Shown: positions 8,458-17,255, numbered from the stretch's first letter. The stretch: DNA of 50,073 nucleotides from Mastigocoleus testarum BC008 (GCF_001456025.1 NZ_LMTZ01000161.1:1-50073); one strand, 5' to 3'. Notes: generated by a model from the letters alone, not told the origin. A program made the numbers and translations.

Positions 8458-9657
8458 ATGCTAGTTGCCAGAAAAATAAGGATATTGGTAAGCGATCACG
8501 ATGCAAAAACCTTAGAGTTCATGCAAAGCAAGTCTCGCGCCTTATATAACTGGTGGCTAGGTAAACTTAAGTCAGGGGAAAAGTGGAACTTTGTGGAAGC
8601 GAAGCGTAGTTTAAAAGCTTCCAGGGAGCATGACCCAGAGTTAAACGATGTTTACGGGATGCTTTTGGCAGAAGTTTATTTTCGATTAGATCGGGCGATG
8701 CAGGCATTCTTCCGTCGGGTGAAGAAAGGGGAGAAGCCAGGATTCCCAAGATTTCGACCCAGGCATAAATTTTTCAGTTTGGTGTATCCGGGTAGGTACA
8801 TCAAATTAAAAGGTAATAAGGTAATCTTGCCAACTGGTGGGAAAGGCAAGAACAAAAAATATCATTCAGTTAGGGGAATATTAACAGAGAAGCCACCTCG
8901 TGAATATAGGTCTGTGGTAGTATCGCGAGATGCCAGCGGGAAATATTACTGCTCATTTATGTACGACAAGGAAGTTTTAGGACAATCGAATAAGGGAGGT
9001 ATAGTTGCATTCGATCTGGGGATCAAAACCTTGGCAATGGGAGTAACTGATTCAGGTAGAGATTATGAGATAGGAGGGTTCACTGGTTACAGATGGTTCA
9101 ACAAGCAGTTGGATAAAATTCGGTCATTGCGATCGCGTTGTAAGAAAGGCTCAAGACGGTACAAGTTCTTGAGTGAAACCTATCAAAAAGTATCAGCCAA
9201 AAGGAGGAATAAACTAAAAGATTGTTTACATAAAGCATCACATTTAATCGCCTGCAAGTTGGCTGAAAGTGCTGTGATAGTAGGTGACTTGTCCCAGAGA
9301 GAAATGGTGTCTAAATCTGATAATAAAAAACTGAACCGCGCAGTTTATAATAACTGGGGTTTGTATGAGTTTATTACGCAATTAAAATACAAATGTAAAC
9401 TATCAGGAAAAGATTTATATTTAGAATCAGAAAAAGGGACATCAAAGACCTGTTTTTGTTGTGGAAGTCAACAGGAAATGCCACTTTATAAACGAGAATA
9501 TTTTTGTACTAGTTGTGGCATAAAAATTAATCGTGATGCAAACTCAGCGCGCAATATTTTATTGCGGCATATTGCTCGGCAGGAGCCAGAGAAGCTTTTA
9601 GGGGCTTACTCTGTACTTGGGGTAAGACCAAGGAATCAGGTATTTATCACTACTTGA
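8458..9657 (+). CDS. tnpB: TnpB RNA-guided nuclease with relocated catalytic glutamate
   Basis: This 399-residue TnpB of an IS200/IS605- or IS607-like element without tnpA is the RNA-guided endonuclease ancestor of Cas12. The N-terminal OrfB helix-turn-helix region is complete. RuvC-I has Asp186 (VAFDLGIKT). A zinc ribbon (CFCCG at 332-336 and CTSCG) is followed by RuvC-III Asp360 (NRDANSARNIL). At the RuvC-II site, where most TnpBs have E-D-L, this protein has Gly276 (VIVGDLSQ). Glu325 in LESEKGTSKTC sits where some lineages carry a compensating glutamate. It is probably an active nuclease with the rearranged catalytic triad D186/E325/D360. The guide RNA should overlap the 3' end of the gene and the following bases. 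Confidence 0.88.
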   Translation: MLVARKIRILVSDHDAKTLEFMQSKSRALYNWWLGKLKSGEKWNFVEAKRSLKASREHDPELNDVYGMLLAEVYFRLDRAMQAFFRRVKKGEKPGFPRFRPRHKFFSLVYPGRYIKLKGNKVILPTGGKGKNKKYHSVRGILTEKPPREYRSVVVSRDASGKYYCSFMYDKEVLGQSNKGGIVAFDLGIKTLAMGVTDSGRDYEIGGFTGYRWFNKQLDKIRSLRSRCKKGSRRYKFLSETYQKVSAKRRNKLKDCLHKASHLIACKLAESAVIVGDLSQREMVSKSDNKKLNRAVYNNWGLYEFITQLKYKCKLSGKDLYLESEKGTSKTCFCCGSQQEMPLYKREYFCTSCGIKINRDANSARNILLRHIARQEPEKLLGAYSVLGVRPRNQVFITT

Positions 9658-9812
9658 AATGCAGAATTTTGAAGCGCAAAAAATGTACTATATCATAAAT
9701 ATAGTACACTACGGACGTAAAACTGACAAAAAATGAATTCTAAATAATAATAACATATTTAAGAGTAAAAATAATTTTTTTTGACAGTTTTGGTAATAAA
9801 CTTCATGCACTT

Positions 9813-9839
9813 AAGCGTCTTATTTAAGGCGCTTTTTTT
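9813..9839 (+). terminator. Rho-independent terminator
   Basis: A 7-bp stem (AAGCGTC / GGCGCTT, with one G-T pair) is followed by a run of seven T on the plus strand. It probably ends the tnpB/guide-RNA transcript. Confidence 0.65.
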
Positions 9840-9906
9840 GTAATTAAAAAATGCTATTTAGTTGGTAAAATTGGAAGTAACTATACAAAACGTACATAAG
9901 CCACTA

Positions 9907-9928
9907 CCCAGAATTGTTAAATTCTGGG
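9907..9928 (+). terminator. Hairpin CCCAGAATT-GTTA-AATTCTGGG
   Basis: A perfect 9-bp stem with a 4-base loop is followed by a T-rich stretch. It is either a second terminator or the end hairpin of the IS element. Confidence 0.45.
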
Positions 9929-10176
9929 ATTTTATTTATCAATATTTTGAATTATCAAATAGTTTGAATAAGAATAAATTGTTATTTCAATACATGAAAA
10001 AGTTAAAAAAACTCTAAAAGCAGTCAGTCGCACGTTCCATTTCGCTTCGCTCCACTTCACTAAATAATTTTTGTCAGCGCTGCCTACTTATTTACTCGAA
10101 AAAACACTAAATTCGCTCATTAGCAGCGCACAAAAATGATTTGCGCCAGACTACTCAAAAATATTTTATGATGTCA

Positions 10177-12414
10177 TTAACGCCTCATACCCCTGTTAAG
10201 ATTCTCGCTTTGAGATTCTTCGATATGCTCCATAGCAATAAGGGTAAATTCTTGGATATTCTCAAAATCTTCTAAAGTAGTATCTGGGGTAAACTCCCCA
10301 TTTTTAAATATTTCTATACTGTCACTATTACGCTGAATAGAAAATGTGTCTTCTTGTTTGTAGAAAGTGAATGGATTGGTTTCAAATACTTGGTTGTTAT
10401 TGTCCAGTACACCTATATCTTCTAAGGCAGTACTAATAATTTCTTCTATATTTTCTGCAATTGATTTTAGAAAATCTGCATCATATTGTGTGTGAATAAG
10501 ATTTTCTTCATTAATTTTACTGGTATTTGAGGTAATTACAGTATTGAAGTCAATATTTGAAATTCCCTCAAAGTCTTGGGTTTTGTTTTGAGCATTATCT
10601 GTTGATTTAAAAGTTTGAGAATTATATTGTGTATGGATAAGGCTTTCTTTTTCAATATTAGTAGTTTTTGACGCTTGTGAAGTATTGGGATTAATAGTTA
10701 GAAGTTTCTCAAGTTCTTGGATTTTGTTTTGAGTAATATCTGGTGTAATTTTCGATTGTGAATTTAGTCTCGAAGGCTGATTGAGACTTATTGTTTTTAA
10801 GCCAACTGACTGTAAAGACTTAAAAGTATTGTCAGTAAATGATATTTGACTTACTTTTTTGTTATTTCCAATTAGTAAAACTCTTGCTTTTTGCTCTATG
10901 GCATTTTCAAAAAGACTGATTATATCGGAAGAGCTCAGTAAATGAGCAGCGCTTACAACCCAGAACTGCCTAGACTGACCAAATTCTTGATATTTATTTC
11001 CTTTCAAGCTATTGATTGTGTTAGCTTTAATACCTAAATTTTGACTTAATTCTTTTCTTTCTCTTGAGTTAGGTGCAAAAGCTGTTACTTGAAATCCGAT
11101 TTTAGCTGCAATCTTTTTGAACTCAAGCAGTGATGAACTCTTACGTTTTCCACGAATATTTTTCCATGCAATGAATTGGTCTGTTGTTTGGAAGGTGCTT
11201 GCTAAAGCTTGTTTTTGGTTCTGAGTGATGTGATTTCGTTCAAGATGTTTTTCAACTTTCCTATTATTAATTTTTCTAACTTTATTTTGTCGTGAGAGCA
11301 TTAATTTGATAGCAGTAAGCTCTTGCTGTACGCCTGTTTGTGTGGTGAATTTACGATGCTGTTCTGATATACAAATTAAATTGTTATTCGATTTAATTAA
11401 TTTAGGAACTTGAGAGATATTTTTTGAAGGAGTTTTTGTAAGAATATTCTTCTCTATGTCTTCTTGAGTAAAGGTATTTCTCCTTTCTGAGCAATCATCA
11501 ACAGCTTGTTTTAAGTCTTGTTCGGTTGTTGATGGAATGGCAATATCATCTGAAGGTTTTGATTTTGGGAAAGTTATTTTCAGTTCATCAGCATCAGTTT
11601 TCCACCTGGCTTTTAGATCTTCTTGGTGAACGTCTTTCTTAGATTTGCGAGTAGATCCCCAAACTTTCTCTTTCTCCTCCCTGGTGTAGTAGTCACCTAG
11701 CCGAGTCAGTATTTGTTGCTGCCTTTTAGAAAAAAATTCTAAATGTTGTGGGTCAAAGCCACTGATTTCAAACTGCCCGTGTTCTAGGGGTTCAACTGAA
11801 TAACCGAGTTTCTGTATTTCTTGGCTGAGGCAATTTTGATAGTGCATGCCAAGAAATTTTTTATTAGCGAAAATCTGGTCATTGAAGTTGCTATACCATT
11901 GCTCAGAATCAGGTAATTTGGTTATGTTCATAACCAGAGCGTGAGTGTGCAAATGTGGATCTTGTTCGCGACTTTCGATGTGGTCAAATTCTGCAACCAC
12001 TAAGTTACCTGTGTTGATAATTTGACGCTCGCCGTTGATCGTAACTCTAGCGCATGCATAACGCTCCTCAATTAAGTCGAGAGTTTTTTCTACTGCTAAT
12101 TGGTGAGCTTTGATGATTCTTTCATCTCCACCAACTAAAGCCATCAAGCTCACACTTTTGGGAGCAGAGAATGTAAAATCTGTGGCAGCACGTCTGTTTG
12201 TGGATTTTAAAAATCTAGCAGAAAGTTTTTTAGTTGCATCTGGGGAAATACCATCGCAAATATTCTTAAAAAGTCGTTGATTATTGATTTTATCTTTTAA
12301 TCCTAGTATGTGAGCGCCTTTGCCATGCCAGCGTGAATCGCCTTGGAGTGAATGTCCTTTAAGAAAGTAATCAGAAGCTCTAATTGCAGAAACATTCTTA
12401 GCAGTAAGCATCAC
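10177..12414 (-). CDS. MobF (TrwC/TraI-type) relaxase with degenerate helicase domain and shared C-terminal domain
   Basis: This relaxase nicks oriT and pilots the strand into the recipient. The TrwC domain (about 1-290) has Tyr16 (ASDYFLKG) as candidate nucleophile and the metal-binding triad His154, His156, His158 in DPHLHTHAL. The following SF1 helicase region (about 395-520) has lost both nucleotide motifs: the P-loop reads WKNIRGKRKSS (417-427) and the DEA(G/H) motif reads VVSAAH (486-491). The second half of the helicase is missing. Residues about 555-648 hold a diverged tandem duplication (TQNKIQELEK / AQNKTQDFEG and two HTQY motifs). Residues 650-731 are one copy of the domain of the T4CP-operon proteins, and the protein ends NLNRGMRR. 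Start is GTG at 12414 or ATG at 12411. Nicking looks intact; unwinding must come from another protein. Confidence 0.88.
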   Translation of the reverse strand: MMLTAKNVSAIRASDYFLKGHSLQGDSRWHGKGAHILGLKDKINNQRLFKNICDGISPDATKKLSARFLKSTNRRAATDFTFSAPKSVSLMALVGGDERIIKAHQLAVEKTLDLIEERYACARVTINGERQIINTGNLVVAEFDHIESREQDPHLHTHALVMNITKLPDSEQWYSNFNDQIFANKKFLGMHYQNCLSQEIQKLGYSVEPLEHGQFEISGFDPQHLEFFSKRQQQILTRLGDYYTREEKEKVWGSTRKSKKDVHQEDLKARWKTDADELKITFPKSKPSDDIAIPSTTEQDLKQAVDDCSERRNTFTQEDIEKNILTKTPSKNISQVPKLIKSNNNLICISEQHRKFTTQTGVQQELTAIKLMLSRQNKVRKINNRKVEKHLERNHITQNQKQALASTFQTTDQFIAWKNIRGKRKSSSLLEFKKIAAKIGFQVTAFAPNSRERKELSQNLGIKANTINSLKGNKYQEFGQSRQFWVVSAAHLLSSSDIISLFENAIEQKARVLLIGNNKKVSQISFTDNTFKSLQSVGLKTISLNQPSRLNSQSKITPDITQNKIQELEKLLTINPNTSQASKTTNIEKESLIHTQYNSQTFKSTDNAQNKTQDFEGISNIDFNTVITSNTSKINEENLIHTQYDADFLKSIAENIEEIISTALEDIGVLDNNNQVFETNPFTFYKQEDTFSIQRNSDSIEIFKNGEFTPDTTLEDFENIQEFTLIAMEHIEESQSENLNRGMRR

Positions 12415-12576
12415 ACAACTAAAAATTTAATCTTGATTTCCTGATATCGATTTTTGAATTTACTAGTGTTGATAATTTTAAAAATACTCACTAAAAAATC
12501 ATAATCTAAATTTTTTATATTCGCAAAATTTTTGGCGTACTGTCCGTGGAAAAATCAAATTTATAAATTATCAATT

Positions 12577-12610
12577 TTTGTCCTAAAAGTGGGACAAAAG
12601 TGGGACATTT
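12577..12610. repeat. Iteron-like box, copy 1 (TTTGTCCTAARAGTGGGACA...)
   Basis: This is a 34-bp unit containing the inverted repeat TGTCC / GGACA and a direct repeat AGTGGGACA. It recurs at 12691-12724 with two differences, and a degenerate AGTGGCACA half-site lies between them near 12649. It is a binding-site cluster between the divergent relaxase and parM genes, either a centromere for the ParM/ParR pair or a relaxosome operator. Confidence 0.6.
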
Positions 12611-12690
12611 TTCGATGGTTTAATTATTATTGAAAGGTAGATGCAATAAGTGGCACAAAAACTTGTTATCTTCTCTTAAAGGATGATTTC

Positions 12691-12724
12691 TTTGTCCTAA
12701 GAGTGGGACAATAGTGGGACATTT
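12691..12724. repeat. Iteron-like box, copy 2
   Basis: This is the second copy of the 34-bp unit, 114 bp from the first, same orientation, with substitutions only at two internal A/T or A/G positions. Conservation of both arms and of the direct repeats argues for selection on protein binding. Confidence 0.6.
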
Positions 12725-12873
12725 ATAGAAAAATTTTGCTAAAATCCTTATACAGGATCATCTTAATTAAATTAAAAATATTTTTTGCTTTTCAAGGAAG
12801 TCTTGAAAGTATTAATAAAACGTTAGTTGAGTAATATTATCAATTAGTACAATGTTCTTAGGAGATATCTTAA

Positions 12874-12949
12874 AAAGAAAATACCAGCCGTGGTAGAAGG
12901 ATTACTAGTTTTTAGGAGAGATATTGAGTTGACGGCTGGTATTTTCTTT
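12874..12949. repeat. 18-bp perfect inverted repeat with 40-base loop (oriT or centromere candidate)
   Basis: The arms at 12874-12891 and 12932-12949 (AAAGAAAATACCAGCCGT and its exact complement) flank a 40-base spacer. There is no T-run after it. Its place, about 460 bases upstream of the MobF relaxase and 115 bases before parM, fits an oriT recognition hairpin, since MobF relaxases bind an inverted repeat next to nic. A parC element or leader structure of parM is the alternative. Confidence 0.5.
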
Positions 12950-13064
12950 CAAGAAAAGTGCCTTGTTGATGAAGCACTTAGGAAAGCAGACGTCGTGTCT
13001 TTAAGTTAATTCTGTTAATATTTTCTCGTTAAAGTTTTTTGTTCCTATAGTAAAAATATTTTGT

Positions 13065-14177
13065 ATGGATTTATTGGTTAGTCTTGATCCTGGTTCTTCA
13101 ATGACCAAAGTTGTGTATCATGTTTTGTCTGAGATTCCTAATGAGCCAGAAATACTTTTTATGGAACCAGACCTACTTGAGGTAAGTAAAGAATCTATTG
13201 AATTATATGAGTCACGTAAAATAGGTAATCCTTGTCCAGAAAACGAAGCTTGGGTTAAATTAGGGCAAGAATTTTACGCTGTAGGATTTTTGGCGCAGAA
13301 ATGTTTTGATGCTCGTTCTAACTTAGAAGACCTTAAGTATGAGAAAGCAATTCTGAAAGTATTGGCTGTTGTTGGGGCTATAGCTGTAAAACATAATTTG
13401 TCAGCACAACTTAATTTATCTCTAGCTTTACTTTTGCCTTATGGTGAATGGGAAGATAGGAAAAAATTAGAATTTGGTTTGGCTGATGCTCTTTCTAACT
13501 TTTATTTTCGCGGTCAACATTTTAAAGTAATTTTGAATGTTTTCCAGTGTAAGCCTGAGGGTGGAGGTTTAGTTTTAACTCGTAGTAAAAAGCTTGGAGT
13601 AAAGTTTAACTCCATGAATATTGCTGTTTTGATGTTGGGATATCGTGATATTTCGTCTGTTGTGTTTGAGAAGGGAGTATCAAGTGGTTCTTCAGATAAG
13701 TATGGACTGACTTGGATGTTAAAAAATATAAAAAATTCAACTTCTGGGCAAAATTTGACTAATTTAGTTAAACCTGTTCATCTTTCTGGTAGTTCTCCAG
13801 CACCAAAGCATTTTAAAAGTTTGGCGAAAAGTAAAAAAGAAGAATTTCGAGTCGAAGAAATTAGTCGGCTTGTACAAATAACAGCTCAATCAAGAAAAGA
13901 ATATTGGAATAAAATTCGTGATTGGATATCTGTGAATATATCTGGTTACATGGACTTAATAATTATTGGTGGTGGAACTTCAAAGTATTTCAGTAAAGAA
14001 TTAAAAAAATATTTTTCTTCTACTGAGATTTCTTGGGCTGCGGAGCTAGAGAGAGATGTTATTTTAGCCTTTGACTTACCACCAAGAAAGGATGAATTAG
14101 CCTTACGTTTTACCGATATATATGGTTTATTTCTCTACTTGCAAAATACTGTATATAATATGACAAATCAAGGATAA
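13065..14177 (+). CDS. parM: ParM/StbA-like actin-fold plasmid segregation ATPase
   Basis: This 370-residue actin-like protein polymerises to push plasmid copies apart. The phosphate-1 motif is LVSLDPGSSMTKV (Asp8). The central region has LNLSLALLLPYGEW and the phosphate-2-like segment IAVLMLGYRDISSVVF. The adenosine motif is IIIGGGTSKYFSKEL near residue 305. Length fits the ParM/StbA family and related archaeal/phage actins. It is followed after eight bases by a small acidic partner gene, and preceded by iteron-like boxes, as in type II partition loci. The start is an ATG at 13065. Confidence 0.8.
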   Translation: MDLLVSLDPGSSMTKVVYHVLSEIPNEPEILFMEPDLLEVSKESIELYESRKIGNPCPENEAWVKLGQEFYAVGFLAQKCFDARSNLEDLKYEKAILKVLAVVGAIAVKHNLSAQLNLSLALLLPYGEWEDRKKLEFGLADALSNFYFRGQHFKVILNVFQCKPEGGGLVLTRSKKLGVKFNSMNIAVLMLGYRDISSVVFEKGVSSGSSDKYGLTWMLKNIKNSTSGQNLTNLVKPVHLSGSSPAPKHFKSLAKSKKEEFRVEEISRLVQITAQSRKEYWNKIRDWISVNISGYMDLIIIGGGTSKYFSKELKKYFSSTEISWAAELERDVILAFDLPPRKDELALRFTDIYGLFLYLQNTVYNMTNQG

Positions 14178-14185
14178 TTTGATTT

Positions 14186-14587
14186 ATGAAAATAGAAAAG
14201 AGTGAAATTCGTATACGTATAAAAGGTGAAGAAAATAACAAAGATTTAGTTCTAGCTAAATATTTGAATTCAGAAAAGACTCCATATAAAACTAAAGAAA
14301 TGGTAATGATGGCTCTATCGGCTTATTGGTTACCTTTCGCTTACAAAGATAAATTTGGTACAGTGGATAGAGAGTGTATACTTTCTTGCTTGTATCTTCT
14401 TAACTTACAGCGAGATTATTTACTACAGATGCTAGGTCGTGAATCAAACGGAGATGTAACGGAATTAGTATCTGAGAACATTCAACAAGAAAAAGTTATA
14501 TCAGTATCTGAGGATATTCAACAAGAAATTAAAAATGAATTGGATATCTTAGAAGAACCGAAAGAAGGTTGGTTCAGTCCTTTCTAA
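14186..14587 (+). CDS. Small ParR-like partner of the actin
   Basis: This 133-residue protein directly follows parM with eight bases between them. It has a charged N-terminal strand (KSEIRIRIKGEE), helices (TKEMVMMALSAYWLPFAY; LYLLNLQRDYLLQMLG) consistent with a ribbon-helix-helix or similar DNA-binding fold, and an acidic tail. The tail contains a short duplication, SENIQQEKVISV / SEDIQQEIKNEL. ParR proteins bind the centromere by an N-terminal RHH and the filament by an acidic tail, which this layout fits. The assignment rests mainly on gene order and size, since sequence similarity to known ParR is not evident. Confidence 0.5.
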   Translation: MKIEKSEIRIRIKGEENNKDLVLAKYLNSEKTPYKTKEMVMMALSAYWLPFAYKDKFGTVDRECILSCLYLLNLQRDYLLQMLGRESNGDVTELVSENIQQEKVISVSEDIQQEIKNELDILEEPKEGWFSPF

Positions 14588-14609
14588 GATTTATTGAGAG
14601 GAGACTGTT

Positions 14610-17200
14610 TTATATGCTTTCGTTGTGGTTTTCAGCCCACTTAATAAATTGTTGTGTGGCATGAATTCCCCATTCATTGTAATGGCGTTGCCAAGCTAGA
14701 TTTTGTCGTGACCAACGAAAGCCGAGAGTTTTTAATTTCGCTCTGACATCCTCTTCTGGTTTACCATCAAAGGTTATTCGTACTCGGTTATCTGTGACAC
14801 AATTTAATACTGTAAACCAACCGTAGTCAGTTTCTGAGTCTTTCTTATCTGATATTTTCTTAAGTTCTTCGATCCGGCGTTTGATTCTTTGTATCTGTTG
14901 GTTGTTGTTTTGCAGCGCATAATTAGGGTATCCGATTCTCCCTAGCTCATCTGGTGAAAATAAATCTTGGATTCTTGGATTTCTGGTTCTGAAAATCCCA
15001 TCTGCGCTAATCCTTTATGATCATTTTTGCGAACTAGCTTGTTGGTCGCTTTCATCTTTTCTTGAAGGTCGATCCGAGCTTGCAAATTATCCTCGAGTTT
15101 ATCAACAGCATGTGGATCATCAGATGATATGCCGCTTTTACCAACTCCATCAGATCTCTTTTGGTAGTATTCTGCTTTCTTTCCTAGTTCCCAGGACTTA
15201 CGAAATCCGTTCTCTATGCGGGAAATATCTTTTCTGTGGCGACGCTCGGAGTGGTGATCGACTAGTATTGGTTGACCTAACGGGATGATATCCGCAATTT
15301 GTTTTGCTCCTTGGTATGCTGCATCTGCTTGTTCACTTGCTTTCTGCGCTAAATCTTGATATCTTTCCCGCTTAGTATCAATCTTTTTATCGTAACTTGT
15401 GTATTCTACTCGGTCATGAATGGGGATCGGATATCCACAAATTTCTCTAAAGCGACTGTCACAACAGTAAACGAAATTTCCGCCCATCATCGAATGTTTT
15501 TCGATGGTTATTGGTTTTACAAAGTAGTGTCCGAGTCTATTTTTTAACTCAACTACTTTTTCTGGATCGGTTTCTTCACATACTGGGTCGATTCCTTCTC
15601 CAATAATTAGTAGCTCTTCATATTTGGAACTTACACCGCCGTTTGTACAATCTTCTGCACCAGAGCGATAGACAGATACGCGTATGCCTGTGTATATTGT
15701 TTGTGCTGGTAGTAGTTTAAGGGGCGCGTCATTTTGTCCTGGTGTTTGCTTCCCTATTTGAGGAATTTCTTCTGACTCAGTAATATTAAGTATCCCTACA
15801 TACCAAGCGTAATTATGACCTTGAGTGTCTACGATCATTGCTTTTTTCTCGCTTAAGCAGGTGACCATTGTCGCTTTGCGGTACCAAGTATTGTCCGGGC
15901 GTCTGCAGAAACATCCAGGGACATTTTTTAAAAAGTCTTGCTTTTCAAGTAGATGATTTTGGAAATGGTTGTATTCTTCAAGAGACATGTCAAATACGCA
16001 TTGTACCAATACATCTGTATCCTTGAAATTACCCTTCTCTACCTCTTCAATATATTGTTCAACTGTTGAATTTTTGCGTGAATGAGCGAATTTTGCTGTA
16101 ACCCAAAATTCATCGACTTTGATTTTTATTGGGTTAATGAAATCAATTTCTATATTTGCAGCAGCTAAAGCAGCCGCTTCTTGTGCTTCTTCCAGAGTGA
16201 CTAGTTTTTGGCGGTTGATGCACTCAAGAATTCTAGCTTCATGATCGAAAAAACCAACATAGCGAGCGTATTTAAAGCCCTGAGTATCGATCGCAATTAC
16301 ATTGCCGGTTTCCTTACAGGTAACAGCAATTCCAAGCCTGTACCAGCCTTTGTCGTCTTTTTCTGAATGTCCGGGTACTTCTTCTAGGAAAGTATAAATT
16401 GCTAGGAAGTTTTCGGTGAAAGTTTTATATTCTTCTGCAGTGAGATCGTAAACTTCTAAAAGCTTGATTCTTTCTCGTTCAAAATCTCCCCCATCCAGCT
16501 GCTCTTGATACTCTTCTATGTGGTCTTGTTTGTTGAGGCGTGGGAATTTCGCCTCTACCATTATTGGAAGATTCAGTATCGTTTTCTCAGGGGTTAATTC
16601 GATTTCGTCTGGTTCTTCACTGATATCACAGCTAGTGTAATTCCCTTGTACTACGCTTGTGATTCTTTTACCTTCCTCTGACTGTAACCATTTCTCGTAT
16701 TCTTCTTTTTCGAGTCTCTTTCGTTCTTCTTCTTGTTCTTCTACAGGGCTAAATGTATTACATCTTTGTGCTACTTCTTGAAAATATCGCAGTTCGTTAA
16801 AATCTAAACAATCAAAATATCCACTTCCTGTAGAAGTTTCTTTTACTTCAGCCTTTGAGCTTATTGCATAATTATTGATTACGTAACTGTAAACTTCTTG
16901 GCAGTATTTGAATGATAGATTGCGGTCAATGAAGAAGTAATCAACCGAAGTTGTAAGCATTTCCCCGTTTATTTCTACAGGTTCACTTTTGCGATAATCG
17001 CAGTACTGCGGGTCGTAATCTCTGCGAGAATCGTACTTTGTACAGATCTCTTTAATTTCTTCGGCAGGTACGCCGTCTGTGTAACTTATGCGAATTGTTC
17101 CAGTTTCGCTACGAACAGAGAATTTTATACTAGGGAATTTTGTTTTTAAATCTTTGCGAATATGTTTAGCTACTTCCTTTGCACTGATATAGTCTGTCAT
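14610..17200 (-). pseudogene. Polyvalent LPD29/DUF3560 protein, frameshifted near its C-terminus
   Basis: The open frame 14942-17200 encodes 752 residues. The N-terminal LPD29-type domain (ISAKEVAKHIRKDL...FSVRSETGTIRISYTDG, about 1-75) is followed by two copies of a roughly 110-residue unit ending WYR...DTQG..YA.YVG, and then a DUF3560 domain from about 555. In DUF3560 proteins the sequence goes on through IGYPNY..NNN and a final domain with ITFDGKPEEDVRAKLK. Exactly that continues here in another frame down to TAA at 14610-14612. An 8-bp tandem duplication (14965-14980) causes the shift. Such proteins are thought to enter or act early with mobile DNA and often accompany anti-restriction genes. 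AAGGA lies about 12 bases before the ATG. Confidence 0.8.
14965..14980. repeat. 8-bp tandem duplication disrupting the DUF3560 gene
   Basis: TCTTGGAT occurs twice in tandem (14965-14972, 14973-14980). Removing one copy restores a single frame reading EIQDLFSPDELGRIGYPNY across the joint, which matches the usual DUF3560 sequence. Confidence 0.8.
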
Positions 17201-17255
17201 GATATTGATTCCTTAATTTTGGGTTGTTTTCTGCCAGGTGAGGAGAATATTTTTT

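Larger units (their letters stand above)
9658..10176. other. Intergenic region after tnpB: hairpins, candidate reRNA end
   Basis: No gene is seen. It holds the inverted repeat GTACTATA / TATAGTAC (about 9685-9708), two terminator-like hairpins listed separately, and short cyanobacterial repeats near 10040-10070. The right end of the TnpB element and the 3' part of its guide RNA should lie in the first 100-250 bases, but the boundary cannot be placed by eye. Confidence 0.4.
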
